From a virus, in the IMG/VR virus record IMGVR_UViG_3300030019_000003, positions 62,001 to 126,000 of that record: 64,000 nucleotides of DNA. The stretch is one strand, 5' to 3'. Made by a program: the position numbers and the translations under genes. The notes under the pieces are model-generated. The model saw only the letters and a program-made list of their open reading frames with translations. It did no database searches and was not told where the DNA came from. This document shows positions 1 through 10,900 of the stretch, piece after piece (position 1 is the stretch's first letter; each line of letters starts with the position of its first letter).

Positions 1-2748
1 TATACACCAGTAGTAGGCGATAAACTCTATACCGATACAGCTGAAGAATTTGAAGTAAAATCGTTTACAGCAAATGTCACTGTTGATCTTACAAATGTAA
101 TATCCGGGGCATGTGGTTCTGATTATACAATGTTATTAAAAAGTAATGGTGACCTGTATGCAGCTGGATCTAACATGTATGGTCAATTAGGTTTACCCGA
201 TACTATTGCTGGAGTAGAATATTTTACATTAGTAACAACGGGTGTTAAACAAGTAAGCGCTGGTCTCTATCATACTGTTATTGTTAAAAATGATGGTAAG
301 GTTTATGTTACAGGAAGAAATAACTTTGGGCAACTAGGGTTAGGAGATAATGTAGATAGGCACGGTTTTACAGAATTGAGTATTGGTAGCTTACTTACAG
401 TATTTGCTTTTGATAATCAAATAGCTGTATTAAGAACAACAGGTACCGTTGCAACATGTGGGTATAACATGGGTGGCGAGTGTGGTGTAGGTGACCTTAG
501 TAACAAGATGGCTCTTACGGAAACAAACCTAACAGGTATTACCTTTATTGTTGTAACAGGTAGTGGTATAGCATGTCTTGATGCTGCTGGTAATGGATAT
601 GTTACTGGATTAAACACACAGGGTATGTTAGGTACTGGAAATACTACTCCAACAACTACTTTTATTAAAACAAGTACTACAGGTTTATTAAACTTAAGCA
701 TAGGCTATACTCATGGGTTGTTTGTAAAAGCAGATGGTACAGTAGTAGTTGTAGGTTCAAATACTTATGGACAAATTGGTCAAGGCGTGTTACCTAGTTC
801 AAGTGCGCTATTAACATTACCTATTACTAATATTAAAAAAGCATTTGCCCCTAGATGGAGTAGTTTACTATTAGCTAATGACGGTAGTGTATATGCAGCT
901 GGATTTAATAACTTTGGTCAAACTGGCCTAGAAGTTACAACTGCTAATATTACAGCATTTACATTAACAGGATATAAAGCTTCTGATATCATAGCTGGTC
1001 CAAACCATACATTAGTTATTAAAGCAGACGGGTCAATACTTTTATTTGGACTAAATGCAAGTAACCAACTTGGTTTTAAATCAAGAGATATTAACAAGAT
1101 TTATATTAACACACCAAGTTTGTATTATCCGGATATGTATGTTACACCTGTTACTAACTTGGGACATGTACCTATTGGTGTACATCGTAAAGATGTTACT
1201 ATTATAGCAGAGCCAGTTGTTCAAAATACAGGTGATTCTGATTTTTCAGCTGTTAATGATTGTGTTATTTCAGAGTCTACTCGTAATGTGATAGACAGTA
1301 CATTACAATCAACGGCTAATAAGCTTTACATCAATAACCAGTATGTTGACTTAAAACTAGGTCAGCAACTTATAACTGAGAATAACGAAATTATTACCAT
1401 AGGTAATATTGGTAGTGATGGTTCTGATACTGCTATATCTGGTATCAAAAGTATTATAGGTGCTACTTCAGGTGTGTTTGCTATTAAAGAAAACTCTGAG
1501 CTTTGGTATATAGGTTTAAACATCTACGGTGAAGCTGGTGTTGGCCATAATAGTAATCTAACGGAATGGGCCTATTGTGGTATTAAAGTTAGTTCAATTG
1601 CTACAGGTAAAGGATTTACATTAGCCATTAGAGATACTGATGGAATGGTTCTTAGTGCAGGTATTAATGTTTATGGCCAATTAGGACTAGGTACCGTTAC
1701 TGATACTAATATCTGGAAAGAATCTAATTTTTATGCAACTCGTGTAGCTGCTGGTAATAACCATGCTTTAGCACTAGATCTACAAGGATTACTTTATGCT
1801 GTAGGTTTAAATAATCATGGACAACTTGGTATTAACTCATCTACTATTCTTAATAAGACCGTGTGGACAGCTTGTGTTCTTCCTCCTACTGTTTATACTG
1901 TAGCTGCTAGAATCTATTGTGGCGGTGATAGTTCTTACGTTATTAGAACAGATAGTGTGTTATATTCAGCCGGTAGAAATGATTATGGTCAATTAGGTAT
2001 TAACACTACTACGGATGCTTTGTCATTTACGAATACGAGTGTTAGTGCCCTAGATATGGCAGCAGGTGATTACCATATTGTTGTTATTAAGGTTAATAAT
2101 AAACTCTTTGGTTGTGGTCTTAATGATAAAGGGCAGTTAGGTATTGGTGTTGTTGGTAATAAGTCAGTACTCGTAGATTTAGGATTAACTGCTAGTAAAG
2201 TATTTTGTAATGCTAATGGTAGTTATATTAGAAAACTTGACGGTACATGGGCATACTCAGGTATTAATACGTATGGTCAATCTGGAAATGGGTTAACAGC
2301 TAATATCTTTACATGGTATACACCCGTTATTGTTCCTAAATATATTGCGTGCATGGGTTTGTCAACTATGGTTATTACTGAAGATGGCCTATTCTACGCC
2401 ACTGGTAATAACGATGCTGGTCAATTTGGTAAACCTGAAATAGATGTTACTTTAACATGGGTAAAGTTATCGGTAACTAAACCATTTTTAGGTATGTGCA
2501 AAACAGGTTACTGGATAGCTCCTAAAGTAACTATTGCAAGAATACCACAAGCAGTGTACCCTATTAGTAGAGTATCCTTTAATGGTGTAGTAGCAAGTGC
2601 TAAAGAGGGTACGTATAACACCCCAAATGTTACTGTTATTTTAGAAGATACAGAGTTTTCAAACTCTAGAACACTAACAACATCTGTCGATATTCCGTAC
2701 ACTAACAGAGTGTATAAAATATTAGGCACTGTTTCAAAAATAAGTTGA
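1..2748 (+). CDS. RCC1 double beta-propeller tail-fibre-like protein (5' end outside window)
   Basis: The frame is open from base 1 through the first ATG at 130, so the gene starts upstream and only its C-terminal part is here. I count fourteen RCC1-type blades with the signature G-x-N-x-x-G-Q-L-G, for example YAAGSNMYGQLGL and YVTGRNNFGQLGLGD. They fall in two groups of seven, separated by a linker of about 110 residues, so two complete seven-bladed propellers are predicted. The linker holds a small module (ANKLYINN...LKLGQQL) that recurs in the neighbouring fibre genes; a copy (VVGDKLYTD) also precedes the first propeller. The C-terminal tail (IPQAVYP...VSFNG) is shared with the next gene. 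RCC1 propellers are protein or ligand-binding folds; a tail-fibre or adhesin role is inferred from size, repeats and neighbours. The stop is 8 bases before the next start. Confidence 0.8.
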   Translation, partial: YTPVVGDKLYTDTAEEFEVKSFTANVTVDLTNVISGACGSDYTMLLKSNGDLYAAGSNMYGQLGLPDTIAGVEYFTLVTTGVKQVSAGLYHTVIVKNDGKVYVTGRNNFGQLGLGDNVDRHGFTELSIGSLLTVFAFDNQIAVLRTTGTVATCGYNMGGECGVGDLSNKMALTETNLTGITFIVVTGSGIACLDAAGNGYVTGLNTQGMLGTGNTTPTTTFIKTSTTGLLNLSIGYTHGLFVKADGTVVVVGSNTYGQIGQGVLPSSSALLTLPITNIKKAFAPRWSSLLLANDGSVYAAGFNNFGQTGLEVTTANITAFTLTGYKASDIIAGPNHTLVIKADGSILLFGLNASNQLGFKSRDINKIYINTPSLYYPDMYVTPVTNLGHVPIGVHRKDVTIIAEPVVQNTGDSDFSAVNDCVISESTRNVIDSTLQSTANKLYINNQYVDLKLGQQLITENNEIITIGNIGSDGSDTAISGIKSIIGATSGVFAIKENSELWYIGLNIYGEAGVGHNSNLTEWAYCGIKVSSIATGKGFTLAIRDTDGMVLSAGINVYGQLGLGTVTDTNIWKESNFYATRVAAGNNHALALDLQGLLYAVGLNNHGQLGINSSTILNKTVWTACVLPPTVYTVAARIYCGGDSSYVIRTDSVLYSAGRNDYGQLGINTTTDALSFTNTSVSALDMAAGDYHIVVIKVNNKLFGCGLNDKGQLGIGVVGNKSVLVDLGLTASKVFCNANGSYIRKLDGTWAYSGINTYGQSGNGLTANIFTWYTPVIVPKYIACMGLSTMVITEDGLFYATGNNDAGQFGKPEIDVTLTWVKLSVTKPFLGMCKTGYWIAPKVTIARIPQAVYPISRVSFNGVVASAKEGTYNTPNVTVILEDTEFSNSRTLTTSVDIPYTNRVYKILGTVSKIS

Positions 2749-2756
2749 GGTGATAA

Positions 2757-5700
2757 ATGGTTACTGAACCAGTATTTGTAATAAAAAATGAAGATGCCGA
2801 AGCAGGCATCGCTTTAAAAATAAACCCGGATGCTGTTAGACCTGTTTATACCTTACCTCCGGAGACAGGTATTCTTATAACAAAAGAATCTGTAGTTGCA
2901 AATGTTAATTCTCTTGTAGATGCTAATGAAAAAGAATTAGTATCTATTACTAAACCGGTGATTCTTTCACCGGTCAGTGGTAAAGAATATAATCAAACAG
3001 GAATTCATTCTACACAGTATGCATGTAGTGATACCTATCTTGGTAAGCATACTGCTAGTGATTGGGAAGTGGCTACAGACTTTGATTTTAATAATATTGA
3101 AGTTAGTAGCTATAAAGATAGTTTAAATAAAACAACTTTCTTATTTACAGCAAAACAGCATCAAGCTACTTACTACGCTAGAGTACGTTATCGTTCCGAT
3201 AACTTCTTAAGTGCGTGGTCAAGTGTGGCTAGATTTACTTCATCTTCTACATTCATAGGTAATCCTGTGCTAACAGTATCAGGTGATCAAAATGCTGCAA
3301 GTGTTAAACCTACTTTTTATGGTTCAGCTTTTGAAACCTATAATACTACGGATACACATCAAGGTAGTATGTGGGTTGTGAGTACTGATGCTGAGTTTAA
3401 AAATGTAGTTTATTCATCAGGTATTAGTACTACTAATCTATTATCATTAGAGTATCCAAACACATTACTTCCAGATGCTACCTATTATGCTAGGGTTATG
3501 TATTTTGGAGATACTTTAAACAGTTCATGGTCAGATACTATGGTACTTAAAGTAGGCGTTATGATGGATACACCTATCCTTGTAGCAAACGGATATGTTT
3601 ATGAAGGTGGATCTATTGATATTAATATTATTAATTATGATTCAGCTGCTAAATACGATATTTATACAACAGCAGGTGAGTATGTTCGTAATAATGATAT
3701 TGTGACTATCAAGGTTCCTAATAATCTTGTTATTGGTACTGAAGTTGGTGTTACTGTCAACATCATATGCTCTAATGCAACGACAGGAAAGATAGATAGC
3801 TTTCCAGGAGTGTGTAATTTTACTATTTTGAATTATCATACTACTGTAGATCAAAGTATCAGGATAGACGACTCTAACTTTAATTCCTTAGTTTCTAGTA
3901 AATCTACATTATGGATGAATCTAGATACAAATTTGTTCGGTATTAATAATAATATTAAAGATAGCAGTCACGTCTCTACTATTTCAAAATTTTATATCAA
4001 TAATAAAATTTGTGATATCAAAGCAGGTGAAATACTTACTTGTGAGACAGGCGAAACATTCGCAGTTAAGACTGTAGAAGATGACGGCGCCGTTGCAAGT
4101 ATTTATGATATTGTGAAAATAGTATCCGGAATGGGTCATGTTCTGTTATTAACTGCTAATGGTGATGTTTATGCAGCTGGTAAAAATGATAAAGGTCAGT
4201 TAGGTCTAGGTGATAAAATTGATAGACCTAATTTTGTAAGAACCTTTAGAGATGCTAAAGACATTGGTGCTGGCTATTATCATTCTATTGTTCATACAGT
4301 ATTTGGGAATATAAAGTTATCAGGTTATAATATCTACGGCCAATTGGGTAATAGCAGCATATCGGATAGCGTTGTCTGGATTGGGCCAGCTGATGCAATG
4401 CCGACAGTAAAATCATTTAGTGCCGGATTATATCATACTGCCATCATACTAGATGATGGTTTAGGTACATTAATGGTAGCTGGAGGTAATACTGATGGTC
4501 AGCTATGTTCTTTTGTGTCCACAGGTGGTTATAGCGCTACATTTGTTAAGATAACCACAGGTATTGATAAAGTAGTTTCCGGACAGTACCATGTAGCATG
4601 TAAGACAACAGATGGTTATTATGCTGGTTTCGGTAGAAACTTGGAATATCAATTAGGTATGAACATTACTGGTAACAGAATGGTGTTTACTAAATCAACA
4701 ACACATATTAACGATGTGTGGGCTAGTTCAAACTCTACTTATATTACAGATGCTAATGGTGTTCTTTATTGTGCGGGGTTAAATGCTGATGGTCAACTTG
4801 GCACTAACGATCTTATTAATAAGAATGTTTTTGTAACAACGAATCTTATTGTTGATAAAGTCTATCCACAAATGTATGGTGTTATTATTAAAACAATAGA
4901 TGGTATCTTTAAGGCTACTGGTAGAAATACTAGCGGTGAGCTGTTAATAGGTACTAAAGTATCTACTCAGGTATTTACAAATGTTACTGAGAAAGCTTTG
5001 GATGTTATTGGTATTAACGGATATTCCAATCTATTAGTTACAAAAACAGATAAGCATATGTACGGTATCGGTCTTAATAGTAGTTCACAATTTGGTAATA
5101 ACTCTACGCTACCATTGATATCTTTAACAGATATTTATGATAAAACTGTATACGGTTTGTATAAACCAGTATATTGGGTAACACTTGAAACTAACGCAAC
5201 AGTTGTACCAGATCATTTTTATAGATCTGTCGTGCAAACTAATATGACAGATATTATTCAAAATACCGAAGATGATGATTTTGAAAAGATATCTACTATT
5301 ACTACTACGGAGCCGCTAACCAATATTTTAAATACTATGTTGCAGTCTACTGCTGATAAGATATATATTTCTGATTTACTTAGTAATGTCAAATCTGGTA
5401 ACAAGTTACTAATTAATGATGGCACCGTTATAACTGTAGATACTGTTTCCGATGACGGTTCTATAGTAAATATCCCAACAATTTCTAAAATGATTTCATA
5501 TTCAAATCTAGGAACCTATGTTGTGATGTTGGAAGATGGATCAGTTTACACATGTGGTAGCAACTGGTATGGTTCCGCGGGAACAGGAAATATAGTAAAT
5601 AGCGCAGGGTGGAATAAACTTAGCATCATAGCTTCAGATATTTTTAATGCGATAAGCGGTGTGTTTGTTGTGCGCAAAAATGATGGAAAAGTATTTGCTT

Positions 5701-6800
5701 TTGGTGGGAATGGCGCAGGTCAACTTGGTGTAGGTAACACAACAGCAGCTATCACAACTTTAACAGAATGTGTTGGTATTACCAATCCAACATACATGAC
5801 TGGGTCAGGCTCTCATAGTGTAGCTATAGGACAAGACGGTAGACTATATTCAACTGGTTATAATACAGTTGGGCAACTTTGTTTAAATAACACCATTGAT
5901 ACAACGGTATTTACACCTACTAGCTATGTTGTAAAAGCCGTAGCATGTTCCTATGATAATACTTTGTTTATATCGATTGCAAATGAGTTAATGTTCGTTG
6001 GTAGGAATGCGAATGGCCAGGCTGGGTTAGGGAATACGATTGCTAAGACTACCCCTACGTTTACTAATATTTACGCAACTGATGTTAAGTGCGTTGGAGA
6101 GCTTTTTGTTATTAAAAAACTGGATGGGTTACTTTATTATGCTGGGTTGTTTGGATATCTTCTTAATGCTCTTCCCGGCACTATTGTAACTACATACACG
6201 CAGATATCAGGGTTATCGGATATAGTTTCTTTTGAAGTAAATGAGTCATCTGTATACGCCATTAATACAGAAGGTTATCTTTATACTTTTGGAAATAATC
6301 TACTTGGAAAACTTTGTTTGGGTACAACTAGTGATGTACTAGACGGGTTTCACTCTACTGGGTACAAATGTAAATTTTATAGTGTTGGTAGTTTTGGCGC
6401 TACTTTATTCTTAACTACTGGTAAAATCATTGGGTTTGGGTACAGATTTGATTATAACAGAGGTGATAACAGAATGTACCCAGCTGGCACACCTATCACA
6501 CTTGATTATGCTTATCCATTAGGTGGATCTTATAAAGTTAATAAATGGATAACCGTTAAAGAAACACTTGCAAATGTTCCAACGGCTATTTATCCATTAG
6601 CTAACATCTATTTTAACGGAATAGAAGCTATACCTAATACGGGTATAATAAATAATGGTGTTGCTAGTGTTTGGCATGACGATATAGAGTTACCTTTATG
6701 TCGATCTATTGAAACAAAAGTAGAGAGACAACAAAGCGCCTTAGTTACATTGATTACAGCGAATCTAGAAAAAATAGGTTCAAAAGTTACGGTTAGTTAG
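2757..6800 (+). CDS. Giant RCC1 double-propeller fibre protein with fibronectin-like N-terminus
   Basis: 1347 residues. Domain order read by eye: a short N-terminal segment ending in a PPETGILI-type motif like those that open phage fibre proteins; two or three fibronectin III-like repeats (about 60-280; motifs such as SDWEVATDFDF and YARVRYRSDNFLSAWS); an Ig-like stretch; the small linker module (INNKICDIKAGEIL); a seven-blade RCC1 propeller (about 450-800); a second linker (YISDLLSNVKSGNKL); another propeller of about seven blades, the last ones degenerate (about 915-1270); and a C-terminal IPTAIYPLANIYFNG tail. The start has a GAGGTG ribosome binding site. It is clearly paralogous to the genes on either side. 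Role as distal tail fibre or adhesin is inferred. Confidence 0.8.
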   Translation: MVTEPVFVIKNEDAEAGIALKINPDAVRPVYTLPPETGILITKESVVANVNSLVDANEKELVSITKPVILSPVSGKEYNQTGIHSTQYACSDTYLGKHTASDWEVATDFDFNNIEVSSYKDSLNKTTFLFTAKQHQATYYARVRYRSDNFLSAWSSVARFTSSSTFIGNPVLTVSGDQNAASVKPTFYGSAFETYNTTDTHQGSMWVVSTDAEFKNVVYSSGISTTNLLSLEYPNTLLPDATYYARVMYFGDTLNSSWSDTMVLKVGVMMDTPILVANGYVYEGGSIDINIINYDSAAKYDIYTTAGEYVRNNDIVTIKVPNNLVIGTEVGVTVNIICSNATTGKIDSFPGVCNFTILNYHTTVDQSIRIDDSNFNSLVSSKSTLWMNLDTNLFGINNNIKDSSHVSTISKFYINNKICDIKAGEILTCETGETFAVKTVEDDGAVASIYDIVKIVSGMGHVLLLTANGDVYAAGKNDKGQLGLGDKIDRPNFVRTFRDAKDIGAGYYHSIVHTVFGNIKLSGYNIYGQLGNSSISDSVVWIGPADAMPTVKSFSAGLYHTAIILDDGLGTLMVAGGNTDGQLCSFVSTGGYSATFVKITTGIDKVVSGQYHVACKTTDGYYAGFGRNLEYQLGMNITGNRMVFTKSTTHINDVWASSNSTYITDANGVLYCAGLNADGQLGTNDLINKNVFVTTNLIVDKVYPQMYGVIIKTIDGIFKATGRNTSGELLIGTKVSTQVFTNVTEKALDVIGINGYSNLLVTKTDKHMYGIGLNSSSQFGNNSTLPLISLTDIYDKTVYGLYKPVYWVTLETNATVVPDHFYRSVVQTNMTDIIQNTEDDDFEKISTITTTEPLTNILNTMLQSTADKIYISDLLSNVKSGNKLLINDGTVITVDTVSDDGSIVNIPTISKMISYSNLGTYVVMLEDGSVYTCGSNWYGSAGTGNIVNSAGWNKLSIIASDIFNAISGVFVVRKNDGKVFAFGGNGAGQLGVGNTTAAITTLTECVGITNPTYMTGSGSHSVAIGQDGRLYSTGYNTVGQLCLNNTIDTTVFTPTSYVVKAVACSYDNTLFISIANELMFVGRNANGQAGLGNTIAKTTPTFTNIYATDVKCVGELFVIKKLDGLLYYAGLFGYLLNALPGTIVTTYTQISGLSDIVSFEVNESSVYAINTEGYLYTFGNNLLGKLCLGTTSDVLDGFHSTGYKCKFYSVGSFGATLFLTTGKIIGFGYRFDYNRGDNRMYPAGTPITLDYAYPLGGSYKVNKWITVKETLANVPTAIYPLANIYFNGIEAIPNTGIINNGVASVWHDDIELPLCRSIETKVERQQSALVTLITANLEKIGSKVTVS

Positions 6801-6830
6801 GGGATTAAACCCCTAGCTATTTTAATGACA
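6796..6830 (+). terminator. Hairpin at the end of the second RCC1 gene
   Basis: TTAGGGG and CCCCTAG pair around ATTAAA and take in the stop codon of the upstream gene. Only a weak T-rich tail follows (GCTATTTTAA), so termination may be partial. Confidence 0.5.
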
Positions 6831-6876
6831 AATAATGATTAAGCTGATTAAAAATTTTAAACATTAGGAATATATC

Positions 6877-7290
6877 ATGGGATATGAAAAAAAGATTGAA
6901 CAGAATGGTGCTTTAGCCACAGTTGTCTATGAGAACAGCAATGGTGTTAGGGTTAGCAAGAGTAAGGGTGAGATTAGAAATGCTCTTGTAGCGGCTGGAA
7001 TTGATCCTGAGGACGTATTAGCAGACATCTCGAATAGTCTTTCACTCATGATCTCATTAACATCTAGAATGTACGGCGTTATGCCGGAAGAACAAAAAGC
7101 AAATTTGTTACCTGCTGATAGAACTCTTATTGAATATGTCTTTAAGAAACATCTAGAGACAAATACAACAGCAGATCTTAAGTTGTCAAGTGAAGGTACT
7201 ACTATGATTGATAACATCTTCACACGCTGGTCAACCATCACGAACATTGTAAACAGTATTAAAAAGTTTGTAACAACTGTTACTAAATAG
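6877..7290 (+). CDS. Unknown 137-aa protein between fibre genes
   Basis: Not recognised. A soluble, mostly helical-looking protein with an AGGA ribosome binding site. The N-terminal third contains VVYENSNGVRVSKSKGEIRNAL; the C-terminus is a hydrophobic-patterned helix (about 110-137, MIDNIFTRWSTITNIVNSIKKF) that could be a coiled coil or membrane-active helix. It has its own strong terminator just downstream and so can be a monocistronic unit between two giant fibre genes. A chaperone, small tail protein or lysis helper are all possible; nothing in the sequence decides. Confidence 0.6.
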   Translation: MGYEKKIEQNGALATVVYENSNGVRVSKSKGEIRNALVAAGIDPEDVLADISNSLSLMISLTSRMYGVMPEEQKANLLPADRTLIEYVFKKHLETNTTADLKLSSEGTTMIDNIFTRWSTITNIVNSIKKFVTTVTK

Positions 7291-7305
7291 ACATCTTAAG
7301 ATTAT

Positions 7306-7354
7306 GGATATGATAGGACCATTGAGTCCTATCATATTCTATCCACTTTTTTTT
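7306..7354 (+). terminator. Rho-independent terminator
   Basis: A 12-bp perfect stem (ATATGATAGGAC with GTCCTATCATAT) around a 6-base loop, followed after ten bases by an eight-T run. It closes the unit containing the 137-aa gene. Confidence 0.85.
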
Positions 7355-7366
7355 AAAGGTTAACCT

Positions 7367-7867
7367 ATGGAATTATTTACAGGGGCTGAACAAGAAATGG
7401 AGTGTTTAAAACTACCTGTTTCTATAGCTTTTAAACGTATTAACAAGAATAAACATGAAGAATTTGCCCATAAAGCAATTTGCTGGTGGACTAAGAGTGA
7501 ACTCTATCATGTTGAAATAGTAATTGGTGATATATGGATATCATCCACTGGTAAGGGTACTCATGTTGAAGCTCTTAAAGAGGATCTTAGTGATTGGAAC
7601 GTATTAGATATTGAGGATGTTGTGTTAACAAGAGAACAGTATAATAATGTGTTAGATTGGTTAAAAGATCATGAGCATATGAAATATGATTGGTTAGCTA
7701 TTGTTATGTCACAGTTTATACCTATAGGTATTCAAAGTGATAAACGTTGGTTCTGTTCAGAGATGGCTACACGTGTATTACAACTTCTAGGATATCCACA
7801 GGTACAAGATGTAGAAGCTTATAATGTATCACCTGGTTATCTGGGAATGTTATTTAATTATAAATAA
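7367..7867 (+). CDS. Permuted papain-like (YiiX/NlpC-P60 superfamily) cysteine hydrolase
   Basis: 166 residues. The fold is suggested by a histidine on a beta-strand early in the chain (H48 in ELYHVEIVIG) and a cysteine at a helix start later (C130 in RWFCSEMATRVLQLLG), the permuted order of catalytic residues in YiiX-type members of the NlpC/P60 superfamily. The segment YDWLAIVMSQFIPIG before the Cys and the SPGYL after it are also typical. Such enzymes hydrolyse amide or thioester bonds in cell-wall peptides or lipids; in a tail cluster a wall-related role during entry or lysis is plausible but unproven. Its ribosome binding site AAAGGT overlaps the end of the upstream terminator. Confidence 0.6.
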   Translation: MELFTGAEQEMECLKLPVSIAFKRINKNKHEEFAHKAICWWTKSELYHVEIVIGDIWISSTGKGTHVEALKEDLSDWNVLDIEDVVLTREQYNNVLDWLKDHEHMKYDWLAIVMSQFIPIGIQSDKRWFCSEMATRVLQLLGYPQVQDVEAYNVSPGYLGMLFNYK

Positions 7868-7916
7868 ACAGTAAAGAATAATTACGTTTGTAGTTATGAC
7901 TTAAAAAGGAAAGAGA

Positions 7917-10900
7917 ATGAGTAAAGGACTAAAAATTAAGTCAGTAGGTGGCGGTAGTCTTACTATTAAACCTAGTGACAGTGCTGACGTAGTCATCACG
8001 TTACCAGAAAATGGTGGAGACTTAGCAGGAGAAAGTGATCTTACAGCGGGTATTGATGCTATTGTATCAACTACGGTTAGTAGTGTTGCCTTTATAGAAA
8101 AACCAGCTGTAACATCACCATTGTTAGACGCCATTGATTTTACAGGCGTGATAACAACAACACCTTTTAAGACTATCGGTAATTATAAGGGTCAACATTT
8201 ATCAACTGAATGGAAAATAGCATTAGATGCTAACTTTACCAATATGGTTTTAGATAGCACAGATATTATTAATCTTGAGGCTATAACAATAGCGGCAGGT
8301 ATAGGTGTAAAATACTTTATCAAATGTAGATATAATACTCCACTCTATGTTAGTGAATGGTCCGGCGTAGTTTCAGCTACTGGTAAAGGTATTATTATAG
8401 ATGCTCCAGTTTTGAATACTGTACCTATATCAGCTATTGATCAGAATGGATTTCCTTATAAAGATGTACGTTTTAGGGATATCTCAGGATACGGTTATAC
8501 TGAAAAAGATGGCGTGGCGCTAACTAGTTATGGTTTATATTTTATTTATGGAACATCTCTTGCTGATCTTAATACTAAGATAGCTGCATTTGATGCCGGG
8601 ACTGCAACATGGGAAAGTCTTAGTCCTGTCAATAATAACATGACGATAGTACCAAATAGTTATGTTAGTACGGTTATAACACCTGATTATAATCAAACAT
8701 TGTATGTTGCTGCTGGGTACACAGCTGTCTATGGAGCTTCTGCAGTATTGCATGGTAAATTCTCTTCACCTTTTACTATTACAGGATTGACACAACTAGT
8801 AGTTCCTGTTGTAGCAGGTGATTCAATTGGATATGAGTTTAATACATCTACATTGACAATAAGCAATTATTCTTCTAAAACAGATCTACAAGGGTATACC
8901 ATTAATGTAACTCTTGGATCAATCGTCAGAACAGGCAATACTTTAAAATGGTCACTCCCAGCTGTAACAGCAGATACTCAAGCGACTATAACTATCAGTA
9001 ATTATAGTTTAACTTCAGCTGTAGCGACAAGTCCTGTTTATAGTAAAACTATTACTGCTAAGAACGTCAATGGTACCATAACAACCAACTGGGTTGAAGA
9101 TGTTTATAGACTTAGATCAGGTAACCTTATTGCTAGAACAGCTGCTGATACACATAATGGTGCTACTGCAGGTGCTGCTATGGTTGATATTTTAAACCAT
9201 ACTAAAACATCTACTACCAGTACATTATATGTAGATGACAGAGGTTTTAAAATCAAATCAGGTGATATGCTTATTAATGAAATAGGCGATGAAGTTATTG
9301 TTGACACGGTTGTTGATGATGGTGTGAGAGAGTATGTTTTTGATAACACAACTTCTAAAATATATGCAGATAATACTCATGGTAATGCTGCAAGTACAGG
9401 ATGTGTTGTTAAGAGTGATGGGACACTATACTATGGTGCATTTACTAAGTATAACCCTAGTGTGCAGTTTAATGCTGAAGAAGGTAAAAAGTATCTTGAT
9501 GATACATGTAACTTTATTAAGTTACCTTTTAAAGCAAAGTATGTTTATTTTAATTCACATATAGCTGGATCAGGTTATGCTATTGATAGCACAGGTTGTT
9601 TATGGACTATAGGTAACACAGCTCCGTTTTTCTATGCCACAGGGTATACAACACCAACTATGAATACATGGAGAAAAACTCAAACGATCGTTATTGATTT
9701 CTACAACAGGTGGATTATTGGTAATGACAATAATATGTATGATGTGTTTGCTACTAATATTACAGCAATTGCTGTACGTGTTTGGAGAATCGTAAGAGGC
9801 TCAAATGCAGATTTACCTGTTATAGGGTGTATTAGTACAGAAGCAAATACATTATATGTAAAAGGTATTAATACCTATAGCCAGTTAGGTACAGGTAATA
9901 ATACAACAGCAGCAAATTTTGTAAGTACAGGACTAAGTGTAGTAGATGCTGTCTTCGTAGGAGATGAAAACAATATTTATGGTACCGTGTGTATTGAACA
10001 AACAACGAATCTCGTTAAAGTAGCCGGTACTAACTCATTATTTCAATTTGGTGCGTTATTAGCGACCAGTACTACGTATTTAAACTTTACATCATTAGGT
10101 ATACACGCTACCCATTTATATTATCTTATTTATGGCCATGCTTTACAAACTGTTTCAAATGGTTTATACATATCTCCTAACGCAATAGATCCTGTAAACG
10201 CTACCTATAATTCTACCATAGGCTGGAAAACAACGGCATTAGCGTGTACTGATTTGAATTCATACGCTGCGTTAATGAGCGACGGATATTGGTATGCTAA
10301 CGATAGCTCCAGAGATGGTTGCTGGTATGGTAAAGGTGACTCAAGAGCTAACTATAAAATAACTCCTAACGCAAACTTCACTACGCCAACAGGGGTATTC
10401 GGTAGAATAAGTGATTTAAATCCTTATAAGCCTAACTTATATGTAACATCTAAAACACCTTACTTCGCAGCAGTTCCTAAACGTTTATTTGTAGCAGACA
10501 CACAGTTCAACATCTATGTTGATAAACATACAAATACTGCTACCAATATTAAACAGATTGGTTGTTCTTATTCTGAACTGTATATGAATATTCTTTATAA
10601 ATATCCGCTTACAGTAACGAATACTAATACCACAACTAGCTTTAGGGTGAATGGTAAAGAGATTGATGTTAATGTAGGGGATAGAGTTGTAGATGTCAAT
10701 GGTAACATACGTAATGTTGCGGCTGTTTCTAAATCAACTTTGACAAAACAACCTTTTTGTCCATCAATAGGTCAAAACATAATAACCTCCACAGATTTTA
10801 ATTCTTTCATATCTGCAAGTGATAAAACTTATGAGTTTAAAACAAATGGCTACTATGATGAAGGATCTGTAGAAGGTATATCTCCTTATCCATTAGTGTT

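Noticed and set aside
417-701. Reading frames on the minus strand opposite the RCC1 and other large genes
   Set aside because: They lie wholly inside strongly supported + strand genes, lack ribosome binding sites and have no recognisable domain; they follow from the repeat-rich, AT-rich coding sequence.
130-2748. Taking the ATG at 130 as the start of the first gene
   Set aside because: The frame is open back to base 1 and the upstream residues (VVGDKLYTD...) match the linker module that precedes propellers in the paralogues, so the gene begins outside the window.
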